A stretch of 29,694 bases of DNA from an uncultured Collinsella sp. (GTDB lineage: Bacteria; Actinomycetota; Coriobacteriia; Coriobacteriales; Coriobacteriaceae), in contig CAAEON010000028.1 in the NCBI GenBank assembly GCA_900757615.1, positions 1 through 29,694 on the forward strand, written 5' to 3'. The position numbers and the translations under genes are program-made. The first letter of the stretch is position 1. Every line of letters starts with the position of its first letter. Under the pieces are notes generated by a model. The model saw only the letters and a program-made list of their open reading frames with translations. It searched no databases and had not been told where the DNA came from. Of this stretch, positions 8,258 to 16,102 are shown piece after piece.

Positions 8258-8323
8258 TTAACACCAGGCTGTTCATTAAGCTAAATAATTAGTAACTCAA
8301 CTTAAGAATCAATAGAAGTTAAG
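8258..8323 (+). promoter_or_regulatory. Candidate promoter and operator of the hydrolase-glycosidase-PTS operon
   Basis: TTAACA (8258-8263) and TAAATA (8282-8287) are spaced by 18 bases and fit a sigma-70 type promoter. Downstream, AACTT (8299-8303) and AAGTT (8316-8320) form an inverted repeat, and CTTAAC (8257-8262) and GTTAAG (8318-8323) form a wider one. They lie between the divergent LacI-type gene and the operon, where an operator is expected. Assignment rests on position and symmetry only. Confidence 0.45.
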
Positions 8324-8375
8324 TAGCGTCCCCAGTAGAGTCTGTCTCAGCAAACGCAACAGCAAGGGGGACGAG

Positions 8376-9848
8376 ATGATCAGCGGTATTTTTGAAATGC
8401 CCATTACGGATGAGAGCTATCCGTTTTCGAGCGCCGAGCGCTACTGTCATCTGAGTGCAAAGGATTACGTCGAGCGCGAGTATCGCGTTGACGGTACCGC
8501 CAACGTGTATCGCACCGCCGACGAAGACGGCGGCGTGGAGGTCATGACTGCCGACGCCCCTTATTCCAATCGGATCGTTGTTCGTGCTCCGAAAAATCCG
8601 GCGCAAGCGAGTGGCAATGTGGTCGTGGAGATCATCAATCCCACATCGTTTATGGAAATCGAGCGCATGTGGATTCTGGGTCACGGCGAGTTTGTGCGCT
8701 CTGGCGATATCTATGTGGGCATTACCAGCAAGCCCAATACCATCGCCAAGCTCAAGGAATTCAATCCCGATCGCTATGCCTTCATGAGCTGGGCAAACCC
8801 AACTCCCGAGCGGCCCTTTGACTTTGATCCGGAACAGCTCGAACGCGACGGCGCGCTTCCCGACATGGACATCTCCTACGAGACTGGCCTGTTTTGGGAT
8901 ATGCTGACCGATCTTGCGTGGCTCTTGCGCGGAGACTCCGACCTTAACCCGATCCGCGACCATCCTCGCCAGGCAATTTGCCTTACAGGATGGTCTCAGT
9001 CCGGCGCCTATCTGTTCCGCTACCTTAACAGTTTTGCCTATCGCGAGGAGGTGCGCCGTGACGGCCGCGTGTTTGACGGATACCTGTCTGGCGGCGGCAT
9101 CCATTCGATGTGCATTCCCGTCAACCAGTATGAATGCTGCCGGGAATACGCACACCATCTACTGCGTGTGGAGCACGTCGAGGAGCCGTTTATCGCCCTT
9201 CAGACCGAAAGCGAGAACGGTCGCTTTGAGAGTTGGCGCACGCTTATGCCCGATAGCGACGATCCCGATTTTAAGTACCGGCTGTACGAGGTGACGGGTG
9301 CTTCCCACGATACGCAGTGGAGTTACGTCGACTATTACCAAGACGACGAGGATCTCAAGCGTATCGACCATCTGCCGGTGTATGTCGGTAAGCATGCCGA
9401 GGCAAACGCCTATCCGTCGCAGTATCTGTTCCATGCTGCATTCCGCAATCTGTTCCGCTGGGTCCGTACGGGTGCGGCTCCGGCAACCTGTCCACGCATT
9501 GAGCTGGACGCGAGCGGCGAGAACGTAAAGGATGCCCTGGGAAATACCAAGGGCGGACTTCGCACCTGCCTGCTCGAGCATCCGTTTGCCCGCTACTCCA
9601 ACACGAGCTTGGTGGAGCCGGGGCAGGGCACGGTCGATAAAACGAGCGATAAGGACGGGCTGTTTGGCCACATGGAGTCGTTCTCGGCATCGATGCTCAA
9701 AGAGCTGTACGGGTCGCTCGAAAACTATCGCGCTCTGTGTGAGCGCGATACGGCGATCGAGGTGTCACAAGGCTTTATTTGTGCCGAGGATGCCCAAGCG
9801 ATCGTTGACTTTGCCATGGCATCCGCTCGTGAGCGAGGACTGAACTAG
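8376..9848 (+). CDS. Alpha/beta hydrolase-domain protein (Abhydrolase_10-like), probable esterase
   Basis: A 490-residue protein of the alpha/beta hydrolase fold. The nucleophile elbow is GWSQSGAYLFRYLNSF near residue 205, with Ser207 as the likely nucleophile. The segment is followed by FDGYLSGGG, as is typical of the family annotated alpha/beta hydrolase domain (Abhydrolase_10). A probable catalytic His lies in the GASHDTQW segment. There is no signal peptide, so it acts in the cytoplasm. AGGGGG precedes the ATG at 8376. It is the first gene of an operon continuing 28 bases later with a DUF4038 glycosidase and then PTS genes. From this I infer that it removes an acyl group or opens an ester on the imported glycoside. 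Members of this family are poorly characterised, so esterase activity is a family-level prediction and the substrate is unknown. Confidence 0.75.
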   Translation: MISGIFEMPITDESYPFSSAERYCHLSAKDYVEREYRVDGTANVYRTADEDGGVEVMTADAPYSNRIVVRAPKNPAQASGNVVVEIINPTSFMEIERMWILGHGEFVRSGDIYVGITSKPNTIAKLKEFNPDRYAFMSWANPTPERPFDFDPEQLERDGALPDMDISYETGLFWDMLTDLAWLLRGDSDLNPIRDHPRQAICLTGWSQSGAYLFRYLNSFAYREEVRRDGRVFDGYLSGGGIHSMCIPVNQYECCREYAHHLLRVEHVEEPFIALQTESENGRFESWRTLMPDSDDPDFKYRLYEVTGASHDTQWSYVDYYQDDEDLKRIDHLPVYVGKHAEANAYPSQYLFHAAFRNLFRWVRTGAAPATCPRIELDASGENVKDALGNTKGGLRTCLLEHPFARYSNTSLVEPGQGTVDKTSDKDGLFGHMESFSASMLKELYGSLENYRALCERDTAIEVSQGFICAEDAQAIVDFAMASARERGLN

Positions 9849-9876
9849 CAGGACTAAGACCGGAGAGGGGTCTGCA

Positions 9877-11499
9877 ATGGATATGACGTTGAATCAAGCC
9901 GCTGTTGCCGAGATTTGGCGCCCGGTTGTACTGACGTTTGAGAGCGCCTGTTCGTTCGATAACCCGTTTTTAGACGTTGAGATTTGGGCGGAGTTCACCG
10001 GCCCGAGTGGCAGGGTAATTCGCCGCGAGGCCTACTGGGATGGTGGGCGTACCTACTGCGTGTCGTTTGCCCCGACCGAGCTGGGTGCCTGGAACTATGT
10101 TATCGAGGCTCCCGAGCAGACCGGTCTTAATGGCTGCACGGGCCGCGTCGAGGTCGTGCCGTACGCGGGCGACCTCGATCTGTATCGCCACGGTTTTATC
10201 CGCGTTGCAGACGATTCGCGCATGTTTGCCTATTCAGATGGTACGCCGTTCTTTTGGCTGGGCGATACCCATTGGGAGTTTGCCTACCGCGAGAGCTGGG
10301 ATGTGTCGAACCACCCCGGCATGACAAGCCAATTTCGCGGCATGGTCGACCTACGTGCCAAGCAGGGCTTTACCGTCTATCAGACCAACCTTCGCTCTGA
10401 CATGGGCGCAGGTGATCGCTATTGGATTGACGGTGGCATGGCCAAGGGTGTGGAAGATGTGCCTAATGTGGCCTTCTACCAGCGGGAGCTCGACCGCCGT
10501 ATGGCCTATATCGCCGATGCGGGCTTAGTCAATGCGCTTGGGCAAGCGTGGGCGTTTGCCATTCTCGGCGAGCATGCCGTGGAACACCAAAAGCACCTCG
10601 CCCGCTACCTGGTGGCGCGCTATGGTGCATATCCGATGGTGTGGACGCTTGCCGGCGAGGTTGCCGGATACCGCAAAGAAGGTCGAGCCGCCATGATTGA
10701 CGGCTGGCGTGAGGTCGCCTTGGAGATTGAGGCACGCGACGGCTATGGTCATCTGGCGACAGCGCACTATACCAACGAGCGCCCCTTTGCCGATTACTAC
10801 CAGGATGAGCCCTGGATGGACTTTACGCTCAACCAAGCCGGTCACGGTGATTACCTAATCAAGGCAAGCGACTACTTTGATTATCTGGCAGCTCATGACG
10901 ACAAACCCTTCGTTGAGGGCGAGGCGCTCTACGAGTTTTGCTCGACGCTCGAGGAGATGGGTACGCGCCTGTGCACCGCAGACATGCTGCGCCGTGTGGC
11001 GTATATCTGCATGCAGGCCGGCGGCGCCGGCTATACCTACGGAGCCCAGGGAATCTGGGACAACGTGTGGGAAAGCCCTGAGGAGCTCGACCCCTTTATG
11101 GCGATCTTCAACCGCTTTGGCATTACTTGGGCCCAGGCGGTAGACGGAGAAGGTGCGGTCCAGATGGGCTACATGCGCTCCTTCTACGAAGACAATCACT
11201 TCTGGGAGCTTGCTCCCTACGAAACGACCGATGTGGGCAACCTGTTTGCCAACAAGGCTCCGCTGGCAACCGCCAACCAGGACCTTTCGCGCATCGTCGC
11301 GTACTTTGGCGATACCGTGCGCCAAAAGCTTGCTATCGAGGGCGTGCCGACGGGCGCTGCCTATGCAAGCCGATGGTTTAACCCTCGCACGGGCGCATAC
11401 CGTGACGGCGAGGACGCCCTTGCCGTCGCGGGCAGCATCATCCTGCCTAACAAACCCGGGGTTGGGGATTGGCTCCTCGTCCTCGAGCTCAAGGCGTAA
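9877..11499 (+). CDS. DUF5060-DUF4038 glycoside hydrolase, apiosidase-like, cytoplasmic
   Basis: A 540-residue protein in three parts: an N-terminal beta-sandwich (DUF5060) to about residue 95; a TIM-barrel DUF4038 domain starting FAYSDGTPFFWLGDTHWEFA near 117; and a C-terminal beta domain from about 455 resembling the putative collagen-binding domain that often follows DUF4038. Likely catalytic acids are Glu261 in WTLAGE and Glu347 or Glu349 in PFVEGEALYEF, placed on the strands expected for a retaining clan-A glycosidase. DUF4038 includes the GH140 apiosidase that cuts apiose from rhamnogalacturonan II, which is established knowledge. Unlike those secreted enzymes, this protein has no signal peptide, and the PTS genes follow in the same direction. 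I infer that it hydrolyses an imported, probably phosphorylated, glycoside. Apiose as the released sugar is a hypothesis supported by the downstream isomerase, kinase and transketolase genes. Confidence 0.78.
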   Translation: MDMTLNQAAVAEIWRPVVLTFESACSFDNPFLDVEIWAEFTGPSGRVIRREAYWDGGRTYCVSFAPTELGAWNYVIEAPEQTGLNGCTGRVEVVPYAGDLDLYRHGFIRVADDSRMFAYSDGTPFFWLGDTHWEFAYRESWDVSNHPGMTSQFRGMVDLRAKQGFTVYQTNLRSDMGAGDRYWIDGGMAKGVEDVPNVAFYQRELDRRMAYIADAGLVNALGQAWAFAILGEHAVEHQKHLARYLVARYGAYPMVWTLAGEVAGYRKEGRAAMIDGWREVALEIEARDGYGHLATAHYTNERPFADYYQDEPWMDFTLNQAGHGDYLIKASDYFDYLAAHDDKPFVEGEALYEFCSTLEEMGTRLCTADMLRRVAYICMQAGGAGYTYGAQGIWDNVWESPEELDPFMAIFNRFGITWAQAVDGEGAVQMGYMRSFYEDNHFWELAPYETTDVGNLFANKAPLATANQDLSRIVAYFGDTVRQKLAIEGVPTGAAYASRWFNPRTGAYRDGEDALAVAGSIILPNKPGVGDWLLVLELKA

Positions 11500-11521
11500 C
11501 CATATTTCCATTGGTCATAGG

Positions 11522-11548
11522 CGGGAAAGAGTCGGCCGCAATTTCCCG
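11522..11548. other. Small inverted repeat between glycosidase and PTS genes
   Basis: CGGGAAA (11522-11528) and TTTCCCG (11542-11548) are perfect 7-base arms with a 13-base spacer in the 83-bp gap. No T run follows. It could be a weak RNA hairpin that tunes expression of the PTS genes relative to the enzyme genes. Confidence 0.4.
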
Positions 11549-11582
11549 TTTGACAGCTAGATGAATCGTTTAGAGAGGATCA

Positions 11583-12866
11583 GTGAACACAAAAATGAGC
11601 GTTCTCGATTCGATGCAGGGCTTCCTCGAGAAGCACGTGGGTCCCATTGCCCACAAAGTGAGTAGCTTTAAGGTCGTAAAGGGCCTTATGTCCGGCATGA
11701 TGGCGACCATGCCCGTTACGCTGGGCGTGGCGCTGCTCTCCATTATCAACGGGCTGCCGATCCCGCCGTTGCAGGCGTTCCTTGCCAGCACCGGCATGTC
11801 GGCGACGATTACAGACGTACTGGTCGTTACCATGAACCTCGGCGCCATCTACATGTGCGCCTCGGTCTCGTACTCCTACGGCAAGGTGCTCGAGAACAAA
11901 GGCCTTACGTCGACGGTTGCGGCTATTGGCGTTTTGCTCCTGCTGATTCCTCTTGGCCATGCCGAGGACGGCTCGACGTTTATCGCGACCCGTTATCTGG
12001 GCAGCTCGGGTCTGTTCGTTGCGCTGCTCGTGGCGTTGATCGTGCCGAAGGCGCTTAACTTCCTTATGAAGCACATCGCCATCCCCATGCCCGATTCCGT
12101 CCCTCAGTTCGTTAACGATTCGCTATCCCCGATGTTCTGTGCCATCGTTATCTTCACCACGGCTGCGCTGCTTAAGTGGGGTATGGGCCTGACGAGCTAT
12201 GGCGATGTCTTCAATCTCATCAACTCCACCGTCGCGGTGCCCGTTATGTTCCTTGGCTCGAGCCCGTGGGCAGTTGTCGCTTACTTTGTGCTGTGCAATC
12301 TGCTGTTCTTCTTTGGTATTCACCCCAGTGTCCTGATGGGCGTGTACATGCCGGTCATCCAAGCCTGTGGTCTTGCCAACATCGAGGCATACCTTGCCGG
12401 TGAGCCGCTTCCGTATCTGGCGTTCATCGTGCTGTTCTCCGTGGGCTCTGTCGACGCCTTGGGTATGGAGCTTGCTCTGCTCACGGCTAAGTCCGAGCGC
12501 TACAAGACGCTTTCCAAGGTTGCTTTGGTTCCCGCCATCTTCAACATCTCCGAGCCCATTATCTTTGGTACGCCCATTGCCATGAACCCCTATATGTTCA
12601 TCCCCTACATCCTGCTCAAACCGGTCGCATGCGCCGTTGCCGCCATTGGTCTGCTGCTGGGATTTGGCAACGCGTTTAATCCGACGATCAGCATGCCGTT
12701 TGTAGTGCCGCTGCCCATCACCGACTTCTTTGTCGGTGGTCTCGGCCTGGTTGCCATCGTTTGTGTTGCGATTCTCGCCGTTGCCCTGCTGTTCATCCCG
12801 TTTGTCAAGATGGCCGACAAGGAGGCCCTCGAGGCCGAGGCCGCTGCAAAGGCTTCTGCCGAGTAA
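11583..12866 (+). CDS. PTS permease EIIC, lactose/cellobiose family
   Basis: Membrane channel of a sugar phosphotransferase system that imports and phosphorylates a disaccharide or beta-glycoside. The 427 residues show about ten hydrophobic segments and family motifs of the LacE/CelB type: an amphipathic start (LDSMQGFLEKHVGPIAHKVS), the NLLFFFGIHPS segment, and FNISEPIIFGTPIAMNP, the conserved sugar-binding loop containing Glu. The GTG at 11583 is preferred because AGAGAGGA lies 3-8 bases upstream; the in-frame ATG at 11595 is too far from it. EIIB and EIIA follow as separate genes, the usual split arrangement for this family. Substrate specificity within lactose/cellobiose permeases cannot be read from sequence. 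Confidence 0.92.
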   Translation: MNTKMSVLDSMQGFLEKHVGPIAHKVSSFKVVKGLMSGMMATMPVTLGVALLSIINGLPIPPLQAFLASTGMSATITDVLVVTMNLGAIYMCASVSYSYGKVLENKGLTSTVAAIGVLLLLIPLGHAEDGSTFIATRYLGSSGLFVALLVALIVPKALNFLMKHIAIPMPDSVPQFVNDSLSPMFCAIVIFTTAALLKWGMGLTSYGDVFNLINSTVAVPVMFLGSSPWAVVAYFVLCNLLFFFGIHPSVLMGVYMPVIQACGLANIEAYLAGEPLPYLAFIVLFSVGSVDALGMELALLTAKSERYKTLSKVALVPAIFNISEPIIFGTPIAMNPYMFIPYILLKPVACAVAAIGLLLGFGNAFNPTISMPFVVPLPITDFFVGGLGLVAIVCVAILAVALLFIPFVKMADKEALEAEAAAKASAE

Positions 12867-12926
12867 GACATTGGCTATAAGTTCGCATGCTCAATCGATT
12901 ACGTTGATCTTCGAATCATATAAGTC

Positions 12927-12944
12927 CCTGTAAGGGGTTACAGG
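12927..12944 (+). other. Short stem-loop just before the EIIB gene
   Basis: CCTGTAA and TTACAGG form a perfect 7-bp stem around GGGG, ending 12 bases before the EIIB start and directly before the ribosome site AAAGGA. It may protect the downstream message or set the EIIC:EIIB ratio. The rest of the 90-bp gap shows nothing recognisable. Confidence 0.45.
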
Positions 12945-12956
12945 AAAGGAACTGCA

Positions 12957-13259
12957 ATGAAAAACATCGTTCTTATGTGCGCTGGCGGTATGTCCACGAG
13001 CATCATCATGAAGAACATCAAGAAGGCCGCCGACGCCGAGGGCCTGGAGTGCGAGGTCTCCGCTCACGCCGTCAACGAGGCTGCCGCCATTGGCCGCAAT
13101 GCCGACTGCATTCTGCTTGGGCCGCAGGTTGGCTATGCCAAGGATGAGGTCTGCGCCGCATGCCCCGAGGTTCCGGTCGGCGTAATCCCCATGACCACCT
13201 ACGGCATGATGGACGGCGTCAAGGCTCTGGCCCAGGCAAAAGAACTGATGGGGCTGTAA
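12957..13259 (+). CDS. PTS EIIB subunit, lactose/cellobiose family
   Basis: Small cytoplasmic phosphocarrier that takes phosphate from EIIA and passes it to the sugar in EIIC. The 100-residue protein begins with the P-loop-like phosphorylation site CAGGMSTS, with Cys8 as the phosphorylated residue, followed by an alternating alpha/beta pattern and the conserved GPQVGYAKDEV segment of cellobiose-type EIIB proteins. Length is typical (about 100-105). The ribosome site AAAGGA lies 6 bases before the ATG. The EIIA gene starts 2 bases after its stop, so the two are almost certainly translated together. Confidence 0.95.
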   Translation: MKNIVLMCAGGMSTSIIMKNIKKAADAEGLECEVSAHAVNEAAAIGRNADCILLGPQVGYAKDEVCAACPEVPVGVIPMTTYGMMDGVKALAQAKELMGL

Positions 13260-13261
13260 GT

Positions 13262-13579
13262 ATGACGTCAGAAGAGATTCAGCTTCAGAGTTTTCAGATC
13301 ATTGCAGGCGTCGGTTGCGCGCGCAGCTGCTATATCGATGCGATTCATCTAGCTCGTGACGGCAAGTTCGAAGAGGCCGAGGCAAAGATCGCGGAAGGCC
13401 AGCAGCACTATGCCGAGGGCCACGCTGCTCACGGCGGCCTTGTCCAGCAGACTGCTGCCGGCGAGGACCTGAGCATCGATCTTTTGGTTGTCCATGCCGA
13501 GGATCAGCTTATGAGTGCCGAGGGCTTTGGCATCCTTGCCAAGGAGTTCGTGGACGTCTATCGCAAGATGGGCGCGTAG
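13262..13579 (+). CDS. PTS EIIA subunit, lactose/cellobiose family
   Basis: Cytoplasmic phosphocarrier, a trimeric helical bundle in this family, accepting phosphate from HPr. The start at 13262 gives 105 residues, which is the usual length. The helix FQIIAGVGCARSCYIDAIHL and the segment LLVVHAEDQLMSAE are diagnostic. His78 is the phosphorylation site and falls at the same position as in Lactococcus LacF; the metal-binding Asp81 is kept, while the following His is replaced by Gln82. It lies 2 bases after the EIIB stop. The operon ends here with a hairpin and a clear terminator (13601-13696). Confidence 0.93.
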   Translation: MTSEEIQLQSFQIIAGVGCARSCYIDAIHLARDGKFEEAEAKIAEGQQHYAEGHAAHGGLVQQTAAGEDLSIDLLVVHAEDQLMSAEGFGILAKEFVDVYRKMGA

Positions 13580-13600
13580 TCACGGACTTTGCTGCCAGAT

Positions 13601-13696
13601 TATCACCGCGGGCGATTCGCTCGCGGTGATAGGGCGGTATCGATTCCGTTTGCATACACGTGCGGATAGAGAGGGTCCTTTGGGGCCCTCTTTTTT
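13601..13696 (+). terminator. Hairpin and Rho-independent terminator after the PTS genes
   Basis: Two stem-loops follow the EIIA stop. The first has perfect arms TATCACCGCG (13601-13610) and CGCGGTGATA (13622-13631) without a T run. The second, GAGGGTCC (13671-13678) with GGGCCCTC (13683-13690) including one G-T pair, is followed by six T (13691-13696) and is a classic terminator. The isomerase gene beyond must therefore have its own promoter. Confidence 0.85.
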
Positions 13697-13798
13697 GTTT
13701 CCCTTGTATGTTCAATCCGTTTACATACCGTTTAGGCTGATTTCTCTACCGTCTACGGGTATTTCGCGCTAAACTTCTAAACAGAAGAGTAAAACATG

Positions 13799-13837
13799 CA
13801 GTAAACAGAACAAAACGAAACACGCATCTGTTTACTG
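13799..13837. promoter_or_regulatory. Long inverted repeat, candidate operator of the isomerase-transketolase-kinase operon
   Basis: Perfect 11-base arms CAGTAAACAGA (13799-13809) and TCTGTTTACTG (13827-13837) are separated by 17 bases and end 25 bases before the isomerase start. The same half-site core occurs at 4833-4860. Related single motifs lie upstream (CTAAAC at 13769-13774, and GTTTACA and GTTTAG between 13718 and 13737). A dimeric or tetrameric repressor site that blocks promoter clearance is inferred. A matching -35/-10 pair is not obvious. Confidence 0.6.
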
Positions 13838-13862
13838 AACATGTGATTAGGGGAGGACGTAC

Positions 13863-15263
13863 ATGGATAAGATCAAGCTCGGTTTTGTGCCCACGCGCCG
13901 CAGCATCTTTAGCGCGCCGGATGCGATCAAGTATCGCGGGCTGACGGCTGATCGCCTGCGCGAGATCGGCGTCGACATCGTGGATATCGACGACATCAAC
14001 GACGAGGGCCTGCTGTTCGACGACAGCCATATCGAGCCTATCGTCAAAAAGTTCCGCGCCGAGGGCGTCGACGGCATCATGCTGTGCCACGCCAACTTTG
14101 GCACCGAGTACGTTTGCGCCCGCCTTGCCCGCGAGCTCGGCCTGCCCGTGCTGCTGTGGGGTCCGCGCGACGAGCGCCCCGAGCCCGACGGCACCCGTCT
14201 GCGCGACAGCCAGTGCGGCCTGTTCGCCACCGGCAAGGTCCTGCGCCGCTTCCAGGTCCCCTTCACCTACATGACCAACTGCCGCCTGACCGACCCCGAG
14301 TTCGAGCGTGGCGTTTGGGACTTTTTGGCCGTGTGCAACGTGGTCAAGACCTTCAAGCACACCCGCATCCTGCAGATGGCCACCCGCCCGTTCGACTTCT
14401 GGTCGACCATGTGCAACGAGGGCGAGCTGCTCGAGAAGTTCAACATCCAGCTTTCGCCCATCCCCATGACCGAGCTTGTCCAGGCTGTGCGCGACGCCCA
14501 GGCCGACGAGCAGGCCATGGCCGCCATGCTTGCCCACATCAACGACAGCTTTGAGATCTGCATTCCCGAGGACAAGGTCCCCGCGGTCGCAGGACTTGCC
14601 ATTGCCATGAAGCGCCTGGTCGAGAAGTACGGCTGCAACGCCGGTGCCATCCAGTGCTGGAACGCCCTGCAGGACGAGCTGGGCATTATGCCCTGCGCCG
14701 CCAACGCCATCCTCAACGAGATGGGTATCCCCATCGTATGCGAGACCGATATCCACGGCGCCATCACCGCGCTGATGGTCGAGGCCGCCGATCTGGGTCG
14801 TCACCGCGGCATGTTCGCCGACTGGACCGTGCGCCATCCCGATAACGAGAACGGCGAGCTGCTGCAGCACTGTGGCCCCTGGCCCTGCAGCTGTGCGGCC
14901 GTCAAGCCCAAGCTCACCTACCCGCTGGCCTTCGATCACCCCGGCGCGCTGACGGCCGAGGCCAAGCACGGCGACCTCACCCTTGCCCGCTTTGACGGCG
15001 ACAACGGCGAGTATTCGCTGCTGTTGGGCAACGCCCGCGGCATCGACGGCCCGGCCGGCATGGGCACCTACCTGTGGGTCGAGGTCGAAAACCTCAAGCG
15101 CCTCGAGGCCAAGATCGTCGAGGGTCCCTACATCCACCACTGCGTCGCCATTCACGCCAACGTGGTGCCGGTGCTCTACGAGGCGTGCAAGTACATTGGC
15201 ATCCAGGCCGATCTTTATGACCCGATTGAAGAAGACGTCAAAGCCTACCTGCGAGGAGAGTAG
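13863..15263 (+). CDS. L-fucose/L-arabinose isomerase-family sugar isomerase
   Basis: Predicted aldose-ketose isomerase needing a divalent metal. The 466-residue protein has the N-terminal Rossmann-like part of the FucI/AraA superfamily (LGFVPTRRSIF start, then GVDGIMLCHANFGTEYVCARLARELGLPVLLWGPRD near 68-103). It has a central segment with QCWNALQDELGIMPC (Glu272) and IVCETDIHGAITALM (Glu294, Asp296), and a C-terminal HHC (His425-426). These would supply the Glu, Asp and His metal ligands seen in fucose isomerase. It is shorter than true FucI (about 590 residues), so it is a relative with unknown substrate. Good ribosome site GGGGAGG. The split transketolase genes follow with 2-base spacing, and an FGGY kinase comes after them. 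Conversion of an aldopentose (apiose is my hypothesis; D-arabinose or similar is the alternative) to its ketose is inferred. Confidence 0.82.
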   Translation: MDKIKLGFVPTRRSIFSAPDAIKYRGLTADRLREIGVDIVDIDDINDEGLLFDDSHIEPIVKKFRAEGVDGIMLCHANFGTEYVCARLARELGLPVLLWGPRDERPEPDGTRLRDSQCGLFATGKVLRRFQVPFTYMTNCRLTDPEFERGVWDFLAVCNVVKTFKHTRILQMATRPFDFWSTMCNEGELLEKFNIQLSPIPMTELVQAVRDAQADEQAMAAMLAHINDSFEICIPEDKVPAVAGLAIAMKRLVEKYGCNAGAIQCWNALQDELGIMPCAANAILNEMGIPIVCETDIHGAITALMVEAADLGRHRGMFADWTVRHPDNENGELLQHCGPWPCSCAAVKPKLTYPLAFDHPGALTAEAKHGDLTLARFDGDNGEYSLLLGNARGIDGPAGMGTYLWVEVENLKRLEAKIVEGPYIHHCVAIHANVVPVLYEACKYIGIQADLYDPIEEDVKAYLRGE

Positions 15264-15265
15264 AA

Positions 15266-16102
15266 ATGGCAACGATTGAAGAGCTTGAGTCCCTGCGTTG
15301 GGACCTTCGCCGCGATTGCGTCGATATCATCATGGCTGGCGCCGGCGGCCACATCGGCGGCGACATGTCGGTGATCGATGCCCTCATGGCCCTCTATGCC
15401 AACCACCTCAACATTTCGCCCGAGACCGTCGACGATCCCAATCGTGATCGCTTCGTGCTCTCCAAGGGCCATGCCATGGAGGCCTACTACGCGGTGCTCT
15501 GCCACGAGGGCTATCTGGACCTCGATGACGTCAAGGCCCGCTTCTCTAAGTTCGGCAGCCCCTACATCGGCCATCCCAACAACAAGCTCAAGGGCATCGA
15601 GATGAACTCGGGCTCGCTGGGCCATGGCCTGCCCGTGGCCGTGGGCATGGCGCTTGCCGGCAAGATGGACGGCCGCGGCTACCGCGTCTACACCATCATG
15701 GGCGACGGCGAGCTTGCCGAGGGCTCGGTCTGGGAGGGCGCCATGAGCGGCGGCAACTACCAGCTCGATAACCTGTGCGCGCTCGTGGATCGCAACCGCC
15801 TGCAGATTAGCGGCAGCACCGAGGACGTCATGAAGCAGGACTCGCAGGAGGAGCGCTGGGCCGCCTTCGGTTGGAACGTGCTCTCCATTCCGGGCAACGA
15901 CGTCCAGGCCATCGACGCCGCGCTGACGCTTGCGGCCGAGACTAAGGGAAAGCCTACGGTCATCATCCTCAACACGGTGAAGGGCTATGGCTCGCCCGTT
16001 ATGGAGGACAAGGCCGGCTGGCATCATCACCTGCCCAACGACGAGGAATATGCCCAGATCATCGCCGATTTCGCTGCCCATAAGGAGGCCATCAATGGCT
16101 AA
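15266..16102 (+). CDS. Transketolase, N-terminal (thiamine-binding) subunit
   Basis: First half of a split transketolase, which moves a two-carbon ketol unit between sugar phosphates. The 278 residues cover the thiamine diphosphate-binding domain: GAGGHIGGDMS with His29, the SKGHA motif with His69, GSLGHGLP, and the cofactor motif GDGELAEGSVWEG (146-158) ending in Asn177 of LVDRN. Length is as expected for stand-alone N-terminal subunits. It overlaps the gene for the other half by 8 bases. In established apiose catabolism, a two-subunit transketolase (AptA/AptB) cleaves apulose 4-phosphate; whether this pair does so, or serves the ordinary pentose phosphate pathway, is not visible in the motifs. 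Its place between an isomerase and a sugar kinase argues for a dedicated catabolic role. Confidence 0.93.
   Translation: MATIEELESLRWDLRRDCVDIIMAGAGGHIGGDMSVIDALMALYANHLNISPETVDDPNRDRFVLSKGHAMEAYYAVLCHEGYLDLDDVKARFSKFGSPYIGHPNNKLKGIEMNSGSLGHGLPVAVGMALAGKMDGRGYRVYTIMGDGELAEGSVWEGAMSGGNYQLDNLCALVDRNRLQISGSTEDVMKQDSQEERWAAFGWNVLSIPGNDVQAIDAALTLAAETKGKPTVIILNTVKGYGSPVMEDKAGWHHHLPNDEEYAQIIADFAAHKEAING

Noticed and set aside
13863..15263. True L-fucose isomerase (fucI) of a fucose pathway
   Set aside because: Protein is over 100 residues too short and no fuculose-phosphate aldolase is nearby; a transketolase follows instead.
13746..15272. Open frame of about 508 codons antisense to the sugar isomerase
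   Set aside because: Its product is a Gly/Ala/Val/His-rich sequence with no domain. The sense strand has a family match, ribosome site and operon spacing. Long antisense frames are expected with this GC-rich codon pattern.
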